From Haberlea rhodopensis (Eukaryota > Streptophyta > Magnoliopsida > Lamiales > Gesneriaceae), in assembly GCA_907163345.1 (NCBI GenBank), contig CAJQUN010000003.1, forward strand, positions 3,900,108 to 3,964,107: a DNA stretch of 64,000 bases. The letters run 5' to 3'. Both the position numbers and the translations under genes were made by a program. The notes below the pieces were generated by a model. The model did not search any database and was not told where the DNA came from. It saw only the letters and a program-made list of their open reading frames with translations. Within the stretch, counting starts at the first letter, position 1. Every line of letters starts with the position of its first letter. This document shows positions 48,036-58,665 of the stretch, piece by piece.

Positions 48036-48952
48036 GTCTACCGGTGCATGTTAATTACATGCACCAATAGATTCAGGCCACTTTAGCATAAAAAACTAAA
48101 AATATGCTCCAATGCTTTCAATTTTTTAATGTGGTGTTAACACATGTAATTAACATGCACCATATGAGTGATGATAATTTAGCATAAGGAGTGAGTACAC
48201 CGAAGACAAATACAAATTGTCTCAATTTGTTCATGCACCGATAGATTCAAGTTGTACATGTTGGATAAATGCAACTGTGTTTTCTATCGGTGTATGTAAA
48301 TACATGCACCGATAGAAAACAAAATGTGAGTTAATGCTTGTGTATTTACATGCATCGTTAGTACATATCAAGTAAAATCATTATAAAAGATATATTCAAG
48401 CATCGTATGTCGATAAATACAACTAATGGTCGATCGGTGCATGTGATATCACATGCACCGATCGAAAAAAATGTGAATTATTTACATGTTGGATAAATGC
48501 AACTGTTTTCTATCGGTGCATGTATTATACACATGCACCAATAGAAACCAGCTGTGAATCATTGCTTGTGTATTTACATGCATCGTTATTACATATCAAG
48601 TATGTACACATAGGTACCACTTTAGCATAAAAAACTAAAAACATGCTCCATTGATCTCAATTGTTCATGCGGTGTTAATAAGCATACTAAGATTTTAAAA
48701 AGTTGGTGCATGTAATATAAATGCACCATCAGAGTCTATCGGTGCATGTTAATTACATGCACCGATAGACTCATGTTATTTTAGAATAAACATAGGTACC
48801 ACTTGCATAAAAAACTAAAAACATGCTCCATTGGTCTCAATTTGTTCATGCGGTGTTAATACGACAGACTAAGAATTTAAAAAGTTGGTGCATGTAACAT
48901 AAATGCACCATCAGTCTATCAGTGCATGTTAATTGCATGCACCGATAGACTC
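48036..48952. repeat. Palindrome cluster 5 (about nine copies)
   Basis: Copies at about 48,036-48,070, 48,281-48,317, 48,430-48,465 (36-bp perfect, no spacer), 48,509-48,546, 48,701-48,729, 48,732-48,772 (18-bp perfect arms, 5-base loop), 48,884-48,911 and 48,914-48,952, plus half-copies. Two larger blocks of about 185 bp (48,600-48,775 and 48,780-48,960) are tandem copies sharing aaaactaaaaacatgctcca. The cluster lies between the first exon and the next segment of the Ulp1-like gene. Confidence 0.9.
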
Positions 48953-49261
48953 ATGTTATTTTAGAATAAAAAACTAAAAACATTTCTTCATGCGGTGTTA
49001 ATAAGGTATTCAACAGTACTCATGCATTATAGACACAAGCACTTAAGTAACACACAAATAGTTTAATATGTGAAAACCCTAGATTAATGATTACCAGATT
49101 TTGGAGCACATTTTTTCTTTCCATTGTTGTTTGTTGGTGGTTTGGTTTGAGGAATCTTCTTTGATTTTGGAGTCATATTTATTAGGTTTTCGCCTCAGAA
49201 GGTGATTATATGAAGGATTGACAAAATTACAGTAAAATACTTGTACGATTTCGATGAAATT

Positions 49262-50705
49262 TGTCAGGATCGATTTCGGGGGTGGGTTGCCATTCCACAC
49301 CCGAGTTCAACCAACTTGAGCTTCAATAGCTCGTGTTCTTGAAATAATTGCACCGAGAGATTATATCGAGTTCGGTTACAAAACCGAGCGGAAGACACTC
49401 GACATAACCCACTCTATAACCGATTAAACATTTGAAAGGCATTTTAAAGATATGCAAGAAAGTATGTAAAAGCAGTAAGGTAAATAAATGCAGTAAAGTA
49501 AATAACACAAGCATTTGTTTATGGAAGTTCGAAGGTGGTGTAATCCTTCTACGTCTCCCCTTCTTCCACCTCATGGAAGGATTCCACTAGAAGACTTTGA
49601 TTTATACAATCCCATTGTACAAACCCGATCCAGTTGGGAATTCCCCATCCAACTAGAACTCCTAGCAACTCAACTATGTATGTTCTTTAATGTCTCACAT
49701 ACAAAGACCTCTCATCGGTTGTGATAAATCATCAACCGTTACAATGGTATTCACTCTTCTATTTTGGCTCACAAATACAATGAATAGAGTGAATACAAAG
49801 GCACAAATGATCTCCTAACAGATCTGATACAGCAATGTAAGAGGTGCCAAAGGTTTGAGGAGTGCTCTTTATTTAGCAGCTTTTGACTTTGAAGTTCCTC
49901 AATTGAATCCCAAGTGGGTTTGCTTTGGAAGGCTTGGATTGATCTTCAATCCGCTGTTATTGAGCTTCCAAATCATGTATATATAGCCCCAAGTAATGAT
50001 ATATACGTTAGATACAAGAATATAACCGTTGGGACAGTTTTGGTAAGCTTTCAAACATTGCAACAGTCATATTCTGCTTCTGGGCTATTTTTGGAAGTCT
50101 GCTGGTCTGGTCAGCCAGTTGGTCTGGTCAGCTGGTCTGGTCATCCAGTTGGTCTGGTCAGCTGGACTGGTCACCAGTTGGTCTGGTCAGCTGGTCTGGT
50201 CATCCAGTTGGTCTGGTCAGCTGGACTGGTCACCAGTTGGTCTGGTCAGCTGGACTGGTCATCCAGTTGGTCTGGTCAGCTGGTCTTGTCATCCAGTTGG
50301 TCTGGTCAGCTGGACTGGTCATCCAGTTGGTCTGGTCAGCTGATCTTGTCATCCAGTTGGTCTTGTCAGCTGGACTGGTCATCCAGTTGGTCTGGTCAGC
50401 TGGACTGGTCATCCAGTTGGTCTGGTCAGCTGGTCTTGTCATCCAGTTGGTCTTGTCACCAGTTGGTCTGGTCAGCTGGACTGGTCCTTCAGCTGGTACT
50501 CCAGCTGGTCCTTTCAGCTGGTCTGGTCAACTGATATTCCAGCTGGTCCTTATTTCAGCAACCAAACTCAAGGGCATTTCTTAGCACATCATCAAGCTGT
50601 AAAATATCATCTACGAACTGCACACTTGATGAAATATATTAGCAACACAATAACAAGTTTTGTTAACATCAAAACTAAGATTATTCGGTTTTCCAAAACC
50701 CAACA
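49262..50705 (-). mobile_element. Solo LTR, same family as 38,015-39,738, TSD AAATT
   Basis: On plus it starts TGTCAGGATCGATT and ends AAAACCCAACA, so it is inverted relative to the other copy. AAATT flanks it at 49,257-49,261 and 50,706-50,710. Length is 1,444 bp. It lies about 85 bp upstream of the start of the Ulp1-like gene. Shared blocks include acgtatatatcattactt and the ctcgtgttcttgaaataatt region. Confidence 0.9.
50098..50545 (-). repeat. Minisatellite of a 39-base higher-order unit in the solo LTR
   Basis: Repeats of ccagttggtctggtcagctg followed by gactggtcat or gtcttgtcat, about eleven units. The pattern leaves all plus frames open for long stretches; these frames are not genes. 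Confidence 0.9.
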
Positions 50706-50710
50706 AAATT

Positions 50711-53134
50711 TTTTAAAACTTATAGGAATCTTTGAAAGATTTCGATTAAAATGGTGGATGAATGACCGGAAAGTTTTTTAGAGTTGAAGAAGAAGAGGCG
50801 CGATGATTTGAACAAAAACCAACAGAAGCGATGAAAATTGAGCAGAAAGTTTTTGACGATGCATGTAAAGGAAGAAGATGTGGGTAAAACGCTCAATCGG
50901 ACTTAAATGAAAGGCAAATAATTCGGTGGACTGGGCTGAAAAATCTTTTATGTTTTGATACCGGCCCGAAATTTTTCCTATTTTATATATTGATTTATTA
51001 ATAGCGCAATTGATACAAATAAGCGTCGAAGACCTGGTGACCCAACTAACACCAGCTTCTTTAAGGAAGTTTGAGGATATGATGCACACATATTCCAAAA
51101 AAAATTTACGATCAAGTATCAGATATTTCTGGGATACGGATACACATGGATACGACCCCATCGGATACGCCACGTGGCATATCTAGAATTAAAAATTAAT
51201 TTTAATCTCGGATACGTCCTGGATACGGTCAAGATACGTCTGACTCAAGAGTATCAAAATGCCATATGGAGTATCCATAGTCTGGATAGGGTCAAGATAC
51301 GCCAACTTTGTAATTTTGATTTGTATAATGCCGATTATATGAAATTTGATTTATTATAAATTTTATGGAAATTACGTTTAACATTAGTTTGGTTTAAATT
51401 GCAATTTGCAATTAATTGAAAAATTACAGTTTATATCCTCAATTTCCAAGAATTGCACGGGATTTCAAAATTGCTAGGATGCAATATGTTTATATATGAC
51501 ACTTTTTATTTATTTATTTTATACATATACATCAATAATATATATTGGTTAAAGGGAAAATTATGTAAAACATATTATAATTTGGTCCAAAATTCAATGA
51601 ACAATTGTTTGAAAAATTATGTTTACATCATCAACTTTTATGAATTATAACATTTTACATCATCTTGACTTGATTTTATGTTTTTTTTAATCTAAATTCA
51701 TCGACACTCCATCATCGGCTTACATCCTCAAACTAAAGTCATTAAACGAGCTTCTTCATTAAAAAAAACAAAATAAATATTTTGAGTGTCAAAATTTCAT
51801 TTTCCAAAATCAAACAACTAAATAATTTATGTATCTGAATTTTATTTTATTTTTTAAAACCTTACAACAACTAACTTAATGGGCTCTAAGTTTGAGTATG
51901 ATGATGATGATGGAATGTGACTATGAATTAAATTTTAAAAAAAATACAAAATCGAGTCAAGAGATTGCAAAGTGTTACAATTCATGAAAGTTGATGTTGT
52001 AAACTGTAATTTTCAAATGATGTTTGCAAAGTGAAATTTAGACATAACTATATGATGTTATTCATAATTTTTCCCAAATATTATTGACGTATATATTTAA
52101 AAACTTACAAAATTTTATCGTATCCAGACGTATCGTATATTAGAAATTTCAAAAATTTCATTGACCCATATCCGTATCTTATATTCTCGTATCCGTATCC
52201 GTGCATCATAAGTTTGAGGTCTCAAATTCGAGTCTTATCTCTCTGCCTTGTAATTGTACTAGTTGCTAAAAAAAATATACACGTAAGTAAAAAAATTAAG
52301 GGTCAATTTTATTTTTATCAAATTTAACTAGAATACCTATTTTACCCTTTATTATTTATATTTATATTTTATTTAAAATCATGTACATTTAGATCTCATG
52401 TATTATATTATATTATAATACTTATAATATGTAAATAATTTTAAATAACTAAATTGATGAATATAGAAAATAAATTAGATACTTTTTATGTAGTTAAAAT
52501 TTTTATTTGTGCATACTTTCCAAATTTCTAACTACGTGTTCTTAAAAAAATGCAAATAAATAGTAACTATGATAAAAATTAATATTCTGGTAGGTGATGA
52601 TTTAATTGAATCTAACGAAAATTTTAATTAAAAATTTATGGTGGACGTGAAAATTGATTTTAAAACACTAACAAAAACAGAAAAAAATATCTAATTTGTT
52701 TCTATATTTATTTTTTGTGCATACTTTATACAAATAGTAATTATGATAAAAATTAATATTTTAATTATGTGAAATCTAATAAAATTTTAACTCATATATA
52801 TATTTTAACTTAATTTTAAATCAACGGTGCTAACTAAACTAAACCATCATGAAGCATTTTATTCACTGAGAAATTCTCGAGGGAGGGCTGAGGCTGAACC
52901 CAGGCGGGCCCAATAGATTTTATCAACCAGCAATTGACGCGCCTGGCTTAGAACCTCACTAGCTGCGTGCGTCGTTGCCCCAAGCGCAAAGATGAGTTTG
53001 TTTATCACGGTTGTATGATGTATCAAAAATTTAATTTCACGATGTGTGACGCAAATAGTGTGAATTAAGGGTTTGGAAAGCGCCAATTACTCAAATCAAC
53101 TAAGCCGCTACTCGTTAGTTTTCTCTCATTCGTC
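50711..53134. other. End of the MULE composite, TIR-like element, VIP5 5' flank
   Basis: 50,711-51,000 may be the outer end of the MULE composite. 51,064-52,212 has mirrored GATACG-rich ends (annotated separately). A B-box-like aaattcgagtc at about 52,226 hints at a SINE fragment. 52,260-52,850 is AT-rich. 52,860-53,134 is likely promoter and first 5' UTR exon of VIP5. Confidence 0.4.
51064..52212. mobile_element. Candidate TIR element with GATACG subterminal repeats
   Basis: Near the left end are atatgatgcaca and then many ggatacg words (51,132-51,240, 51,290-51,300). Near the right end are inverted cgtatcc words (52,118-52,200) and gtgcatcataa. Mirrored ends and subterminal repeats fit a non-autonomous DNA transposon of about 1.1 kb. 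No coding capacity; exact limits uncertain. Confidence 0.45.
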
Positions 53135-54744
53135 GTAAGTTCCTTCTCCTTAATTTTTATTATCGTATACAAATCTTAAGCATCTGTCAAGTGAAATTGA
53201 TGTATAATTTCTTTGGATCCTGAAGATCGAATGTATTTGGGTTGGTAAAGAAAGCCTTTGCTGTGATGCTAGGGCTTGCACTCTTTGATGTTGATTTAAA
53301 CATATAGGATGTATTTTACTTGTTTACGTCTATTTATTTATTGCAAACTAGTTTTTTTTATTTTTTTATTTTTACACACGCACAAATAACAGTGATAATT
53401 TCGAGTCGCTGATCGATTGAAATTCAATTTTTTTTTCTGAAATTCCTCGAGACGAGTTCAATTCTATTTTTCCTCTTCTTCTTTCATGTGAAATTTGGAT
53501 CTTTATCTGGGGTTTTCTGTAGCTTAATTTTTACTCTTTGGAATCAAGTTTTTGACTTTATGATAAGGCTAAAGTGCGCTGTTTTGGTAAATTGGAAGTA
53601 GGAGAAGTACTGCAATTTACAGATAACTCATAGGAGATGAGAAAATAGATTTGGATAATTACGACTGAGATTGCATTTGTTAGTGCTCTTTACTACAATG
53701 AAGTTTGTATATATGGAGATCAATCCATTTGAATTCACAATTGGGTGTGAGTTATAACAGAAAATTATCAGGGCTGTGCTACAGTTTTTTAAATCGCGAT
53801 ATCTCTAATGTTGACACTTTGTGCTGGCTACTGCTGACCAGTAGTTGCTTTGTTGTTTGACATGTGTTACAATAGTGTCTTGCGGCTCCGATTTAACTTG
53901 AAAAACCGTTATCCATAAGCCCCGTGAAAGGGCATTAAAACTTCTAGTTTTAGGTCGATAGATTAGTCTGCTTTCTCATGCATGGACTGTATATGGGAAC
54001 ATCTTTTTATTAGAATGCTTTAAATTTTTTGATTAATTTGCAATCAGTGTATGAGATTTCATTTTTTTAAGTGCATAGTTTAAAATGGAAGCGAAGTTAA
54101 ATCTGGGCGCCAGTTGATTACCTTTTCCTTCCACAGGAAATGGATATTAGCGAATTTTCTTTCTTTCTTTCTTTTTTTGTAAAATAATCTTTCTTCTGAA
54201 AAATGGCAAGAATGTCTTGAGGATGTGTTAATTGTTAAAATATTACACCAACTTTTGATATCTGCTTGATTAGAGAAATGATTCTAATGATCTGGATTCA
54301 CCGCAGATACACCCAAAAATCATATTTCTTCTTGAAATGTTTTATGTATGGTTTAGGACCTTTAGGTGATTGTGTTGCACATTATAAAAGAGTGCGATTT
54401 GGTACAGAAGCTTTTGGGTAAAAGTGTTTTCTTTCTTTAAAAAAAAAACCGTGTTTGCTAAGACAGAGTGCTTGAATGGTCCTTTTTAGGGGAAAAACAC
54501 TTAAAAAGCTAGAAGCTAGAAAATCTATTTTGGCTTATGCTTCAACTTCTATTTCTTTCACTACTTTATCCGAACGCATAACCGCTTCTTTAGATTTAAA
54601 AAAAGCACTTAAATATGACTGACTTTATCAGGCACCTTTTAAGCCAAGTACTTATGTATCCAAATTGATCCGTGGATCTCAGAATTATACACAATTGAGG
54701 CAACTTATTATGCAGTGTTATTATTGATGCAGCTTTTTGTTCAG
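53135..54744 (+). other. Probable 5' UTR intron of VIP5
   Basis: Donor CGTC|GTAAGT at 53,135 and acceptor tttttgttcag ending at 54,744, leaving 18 bases before the ATG. The interior is T-rich on the plus strand as plant introns are, with no reading frame. Inferred from splice signals. Confidence 0.55.
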
Positions 54745-54762
54745 AATTTGGGGTAAGATTCA

Positions 54763-56628
54763 ATGGCAGACTTAGAGAAATTGCTTCTGGAAGCAGCTGG
54801 AAGGACAACCAAGACTGGAAGGAGCCGACATCCATCTCCTCCATCTAGAAGAAGGGGAAAGGGTTCATATTCTGATGATGGAAGCGATTCGAAGAATGAT
54901 GATTCGGATGATGATCACCCTTACTCAAATAGAAAACCTTCTGGCTCGCAAGTGCCGCTCAAGAAGAGGTTGGACCCCATAGAAAGGGATGATCGTGGCA
55001 GTCAAGAAGAAGGTGATGATGACGATGATTCTGATAATGAGCATGACAGCGACAATGATTCTGTTGGGAGTGATCTGTACAAGGACGAAGATGATCGGGA
55101 AAAGCTCTCAAAGCTTACAGAGCTCGAGCGAGAGATGATATTAGAAGCCCGTGCAACAAAGAGAAGTGATCGAGATTTGACTGAAAAATTCAAAAAAAGG
55201 AAAAGTCAAGATAGGAAAGGAACCCCTCCTAATTCACATACTCGTGGCATGCGCTCCAAAGCTGAAAGGGCTGGTGCACTGGATGAATTAGTAAAACGAA
55301 GAAGAGATGCTGCTAAGGGAAGTTCTGGAAGGAGATATTCACCAGTCAAGAGGAGAACTTTCACTGCGGCAACTCTTAGTAGCCCTAGCAGGAGTGGAAG
55401 TGAGTCTCGGAGTGATGAGGAAGAATCAACTGGTGATGGTGGTATGGCTGATAGTGATGAAGACAAGATGTCCAGCGAGTCCAAGTTGCCAACATATGAG
55501 GACATCAAAGACATTACGATTCGAAGGTCAAAACTGGCAAAATGGTTCATGGAGCCTTTTTTTGATGAACTGATTGTTGGCTGTTTTGTACGAGTTGGGA
55601 TTGGGAAGTCACGATCTGGTCCTATTTATAGGCTTTGTATGGTACGTAATGTTGATGCGATGAATCCTGATCGACAATATAAGCTCGACAACAAAACCAC
55701 ACATAAATACTTGAATGTGGTTTGGGGCAATGAAAGCTCTGCCGCTAGGTGGCAGATGGCGATGGTTTCCGATTCTCCACCAGCCAAGGCAGAATTTGAT
55801 CAATGGCTTAGGGAGGTAGAGCGCAGTGGTGGGCACATGCCCTCAAAACAAGAGGTCATGGAAAAGAAAGAGGCCATAAAGAAAACAAACTCATTTGTAT
55901 ACTCTGCTGCCACTGTGAAGCAGATGTTGCAGGAGAAGAAATCTGCCACGTGGAGGCCATTAAATGTTGCAGCAGAGAAAGATCGTCTGAGGAGGGATTT
56001 GGAAATTGCCAAAGAGAAGGATGATGCGGCAGAGATGGAGAGGATCAATGCAAGACTGCAAGAATTAGATGCAGCTCGGCAAGCCCAAGATAAAGATACA
56101 AAGGCATTTAAGCTGGCAGAAATGAACAGAAGGAACAGGGTCGAGAATTTCAAAAATGCATCTGAACTGAAGCCAGTGAATACAGGCTTAAAAGCTGGTG
56201 AGGCTGGGTATGATCCTTTTTCTAGGAGGTGGACCCGATCGAGAAATTATTATGTGGCAAATTCCAGTGTAGGAGAAGCTGCGGATGGAATTAAGGTTGA
56301 TGAAACTGCTGCTTTCGCTGATAGTAAGGCTGGAATTGTAGCTACTGCAGCAGCCCTCAAAGCTGCAGCAGGTGCAGGGAAGTTGGTGGATACGAGTGCT
56401 CCAGTAGATCAAGGTACTGAATCAAACATGCTACATAATTTTGATCTGCCTATATCATTGGCTGTGCTTCAGAAGTTTGGTGGGCCTCAAGGATCCCAAG
56501 GTGGATTTATGGCGAGGAAACAGTGGATTGAAGCCACCATTGGTTGTAAAGTTCCGGAGAATGATGGAAGGAGGCATGCATTGACATTGACTATCAGTGA
56601 CTATAAGAGGCGAAGGGGGTTGCTATGA
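54763..56628 (+). CDS. VIP5: RTF1 homologue of the Paf1 complex (VIP5-like)
   Basis: RTF1/VIP5 is a Paf1-complex subunit that travels with RNA polymerase II and supports histone H2B ubiquitination and H3K4/K36 methylation; in Arabidopsis VIP5 is needed for FLC expression. The protein has 621 residues from a single uninterrupted coding exon, close to the Arabidopsis length of about 640. It starts MADLEKLLLEAAGRTTK. An acidic and Ser-rich N-terminal third follows, then a basic helix (ELEREMILEARATKRSD). The Plus-3 domain lies at about residues 240-345 (YEDIKDITIRRSKLAKWF, FVRVGIGKSRSGPIYRL). A coiled-coil follows (DRLRRDLEIAKEKDDAAEME), and the tail ends YKRRRGLL. Intact. The neighbouring minus-strand DUF1218 gene matches a pairing I recall near VIP5 in Arabidopsis. 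Confidence 0.96.
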   Translation: MADLEKLLLEAAGRTTKTGRSRHPSPPSRRRGKGSYSDDGSDSKNDDSDDDHPYSNRKPSGSQVPLKKRLDPIERDDRGSQEEGDDDDDSDNEHDSDNDSVGSDLYKDEDDREKLSKLTELEREMILEARATKRSDRDLTEKFKKRKSQDRKGTPPNSHTRGMRSKAERAGALDELVKRRRDAAKGSSGRRYSPVKRRTFTAATLSSPSRSGSESRSDEEESTGDGGMADSDEDKMSSESKLPTYEDIKDITIRRSKLAKWFMEPFFDELIVGCFVRVGIGKSRSGPIYRLCMVRNVDAMNPDRQYKLDNKTTHKYLNVVWGNESSAARWQMAMVSDSPPAKAEFDQWLREVERSGGHMPSKQEVMEKKEAIKKTNSFVYSAATVKQMLQEKKSATWRPLNVAAEKDRLRRDLEIAKEKDDAAEMERINARLQELDAARQAQDKDTKAFKLAEMNRRNRVENFKNASELKPVNTGLKAGEAGYDPFSRRWTRSRNYYVANSSVGEAADGIKVDETAAFADSKAGIVATAAALKAAAGAGKLVDTSAPVDQGTESNMLHNFDLPISLAVLQKFGGPQGSQGGFMARKQWIEATIGCKVPENDGRRHALTLTISDYKRRRGLL

Positions 56629-57837
56629 AGTCTGATTCGGTTTCCTTTTTTACTCTGTGCAGTGTACGCACTTTGAAATTTGAAAGTCTCTGTATCTAGA
56701 TATTGTTGTTGATACTTGTTGTGGTTAAAGGTTCAACCTATAAACTAAGTTGTTCTCTTTATGTTTTTTTGTATGGGTTTATTATGTTTGCTTGTTTAAT
56801 GAACTACTATACGTCGACTTTTCAAAAATATTGAATTTTAAGTTCTTGTGTTCTAGCCTTCTAGGTGCATACGCTTTTCCGTTGATACAGTTGAGCTGAG
56901 GCCGTGAGGGGATTTGAACTAGCAACATGGTGGTGTCAATTGGGATTTTGAATAGATCGCTATTTCTTTCACACTCGCTCCTCATTAAACTATATGCCCA
57001 CAGCACCCCATTTTTGTGGTACATATTGTACTAGGTAAGCACGTGCAGAGTGTGCACTCTTTTTTAAAAATAAAATCGCATTCCCGACATTTTATGCTCA
57101 TGTACTAGCATTATTTTGGGAATCTTTCTTTCATGTTTTTTTTCCTGTCTTTCTATAACCGAAATGACCCAATCTTTCTCACTTCTCTTTTCTCCCCTTT
57201 CTTTACAAAAAAATGTTCAATAATTTTTTGTATAACGTCGAATGCAATTATTAAGTTGTCAAAAAGAGTAAAGGGGATATATTGGTTACATACTTTTAAC
57301 GACTCTCTTGAACTTTAAAAATATAGAATTATTCAATCTAGACTTTTAATAACTCAACAGAATTCCATTGATATTCAATATAGATTTTCATTATAGAAGT
57401 CTACTGATATTCAAAATAGACTTTCATAGAGTTTTAAAAGTCAAGTGGTATTTCAAACATTCATTTTAAGAACTCTATAAAAATCTAGATGTTTCCAAAT
57501 TTTAGTAGATTTTTAATGACTTTTGTGGAATTCTTCAAGTATAAAATTTGAAGTAGTATGTACGATTCAATTTGTTTTTGTCAATGATGTGGTTTCCGAT
57601 TTAAGTTTGTGTTTTGCTTATTTCTTGAAGATGAAAGAATCCATGGCATATATATTTTATTTTGGATTAATGGTGGATTTTGATGAGGGTGGCGTGAGGG
57701 ACATGCAACCAACCAGGTGGGGTAAGTGGATGTGTGACTGAGAATTAATTCTGGTGGATATGTATGTATTTCTGTTGTATAGATTTTACTGACACAAGAT
57801 TTATGTGATTGCTCTCAGTAGTAGAAAAAAGGTTTCA
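56629..57837. other. VIP5 3' flank and AT-rich intergenic DNA
   Basis: The first 150-200 bases are 3' UTR. At 56,860-57,020 a minus-strand B-box-like GTTCAAATCCC (about 56,913-56,923) in a tRNA-like setting suggests a SINE or a tRNA-derived fragment. At 57,310-57,500 the word tagactttca/tagattttca recurs, as a loose tandem repeat. No gene. Confidence 0.4.
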
Positions 57838-58665
57838 AATAATTGACAAGGGTTGTAACGCTCGTAGCCAGGGAGACTACCTAGTGTTTTTTTTGCTCTG
57901 TAGAGTTTTTTGTGTCTGATCTCCCTTTTTGTGTTTTTGTTGTCTTCTCTGTGTGGTTGTCTTTAGGTGGCGGTTCTTCTATCATGCACAGCCTCATTGG
58001 CGGTCTTTTCCTTTTTGTCCTTCCTCCTTCACCGCCACCTGCTTTCGTGGTTGTCTTTCTCGTGTTGTAGTCTTGCGATTTATTATTTGCGAGCTATCTC
58101 TCCTTTCGATGATATTATCTGCCTCTATTACTACCTTATTATGTTATAATGTCTCGTTGTTGTATTGTTCTTTTTTGAATATTTAGTGGCGGTTATTTTG
58201 TTATGTTTCACTGATGTACAACCGTTTGACCATATCTACTGAGTTTCTAGGTTTCGTGCGCCATCCAGATGTGTTTACTGGTCGATGGATTTTCACAAGG
58301 GATTTGGATACGAGAGCTCATTCGTTTAGTTGTTTTATTTCAGTTTATGTCTCTCGTATATCTTTCTTTGTTCTTTCAGGTTTGAAAGACAGTTCTCTGT
58401 TTCGACGACACTTTGGGCTGAATGGTTTGAGGGGATCTGTTTTGGTTCCGAGGGATGGTTCATGTATTTGTACTTTTGTTGTGATCTATTTTGCAATAAC
58501 ACCTTGTTGCTCGATCATTCCTACTTAGGTCTAGCTAACTGTGTCTGATGGGATATGCACTTGTTCTTGTCTTTAGTTTGTGTTGTGGTTTCTTGATTGA
58601 CTTTGTAATGTACTTTTGGTTTAATCTAATATATTTTTCAAAAAATAATAATAATTGACAAGGGT
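57838..58665 (+). mobile_element. Retroposon insertion with 16-bp target duplication
   Basis: AATAATTGACAAGGGT occurs at 57,838-57,853 and again at 58,650-58,665, and the 796 bp between end in an A-rich tail (tttttcaaaaaataata). Long exact duplications and an A tail are the mark of LINE-type target-primed insertion. The body is T-rich on plus with no L1 protein motif that I recognise; it could be a 5'-truncated LINE 3' end or a processed transcript. Confidence 0.85.

Larger units (their letters stand above)
43720..49176 (-). pseudogene. Ulp1-protease-like gene of the MULE composite, broken
   Basis: Ulp1-family cysteine proteases cleave SUMO; plant MULEs of the Kaonashi group carry relatives. 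Segments, in minus order: a first exon 49,176-49,095 (MTPKSKKIPQTKPP, ending at a GT donor); 47,771-47,320 with VARLVTLYILAAFF and IPWAYTSVVEDLDMI; 47,238-47,100 joined by GT-AG (YWLCEMAELINPVKP, FIPRFLKW); 46,276-45,290, a long coiled-coil and then Lys/Arg-rich linker with frame changes; 45,210-45,080 (GLIWKDKFTNKKLFVSDIAE); 44,560-44,460 (DRWTIIVNN, near the expected catalytic His zone); 43,968-43,720 with QQKSGSADSAVFICMNME, the position of the catalytic Cys block. The usual Cys reads Ser here. Palindromes fill the gaps between segments. Stops and frameshifts, and the missing Cys, indicate a dead copy. The assignment rests on motif resemblance. Confidence 0.65.

Noticed and set aside
49914..50584. 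Long plus frames rich in W, S, G, Q, L and V
   Set aside because: They are translations of the minisatellite in the solo LTR; three plus frames and one minus frame are open because the unit lacks stops.
55002..56412. Several minus frames opposite VIP5
   Set aside because: Ser-, Leu- and Cys-rich shadows of the VIP5 coding strand, with no homology.
57929..58548. Several overlapping plus frames, hydrophobic and Cys/Phe-rich
   Set aside because: They lie within the retroposon body and reflect T-rich sequence open in many frames.
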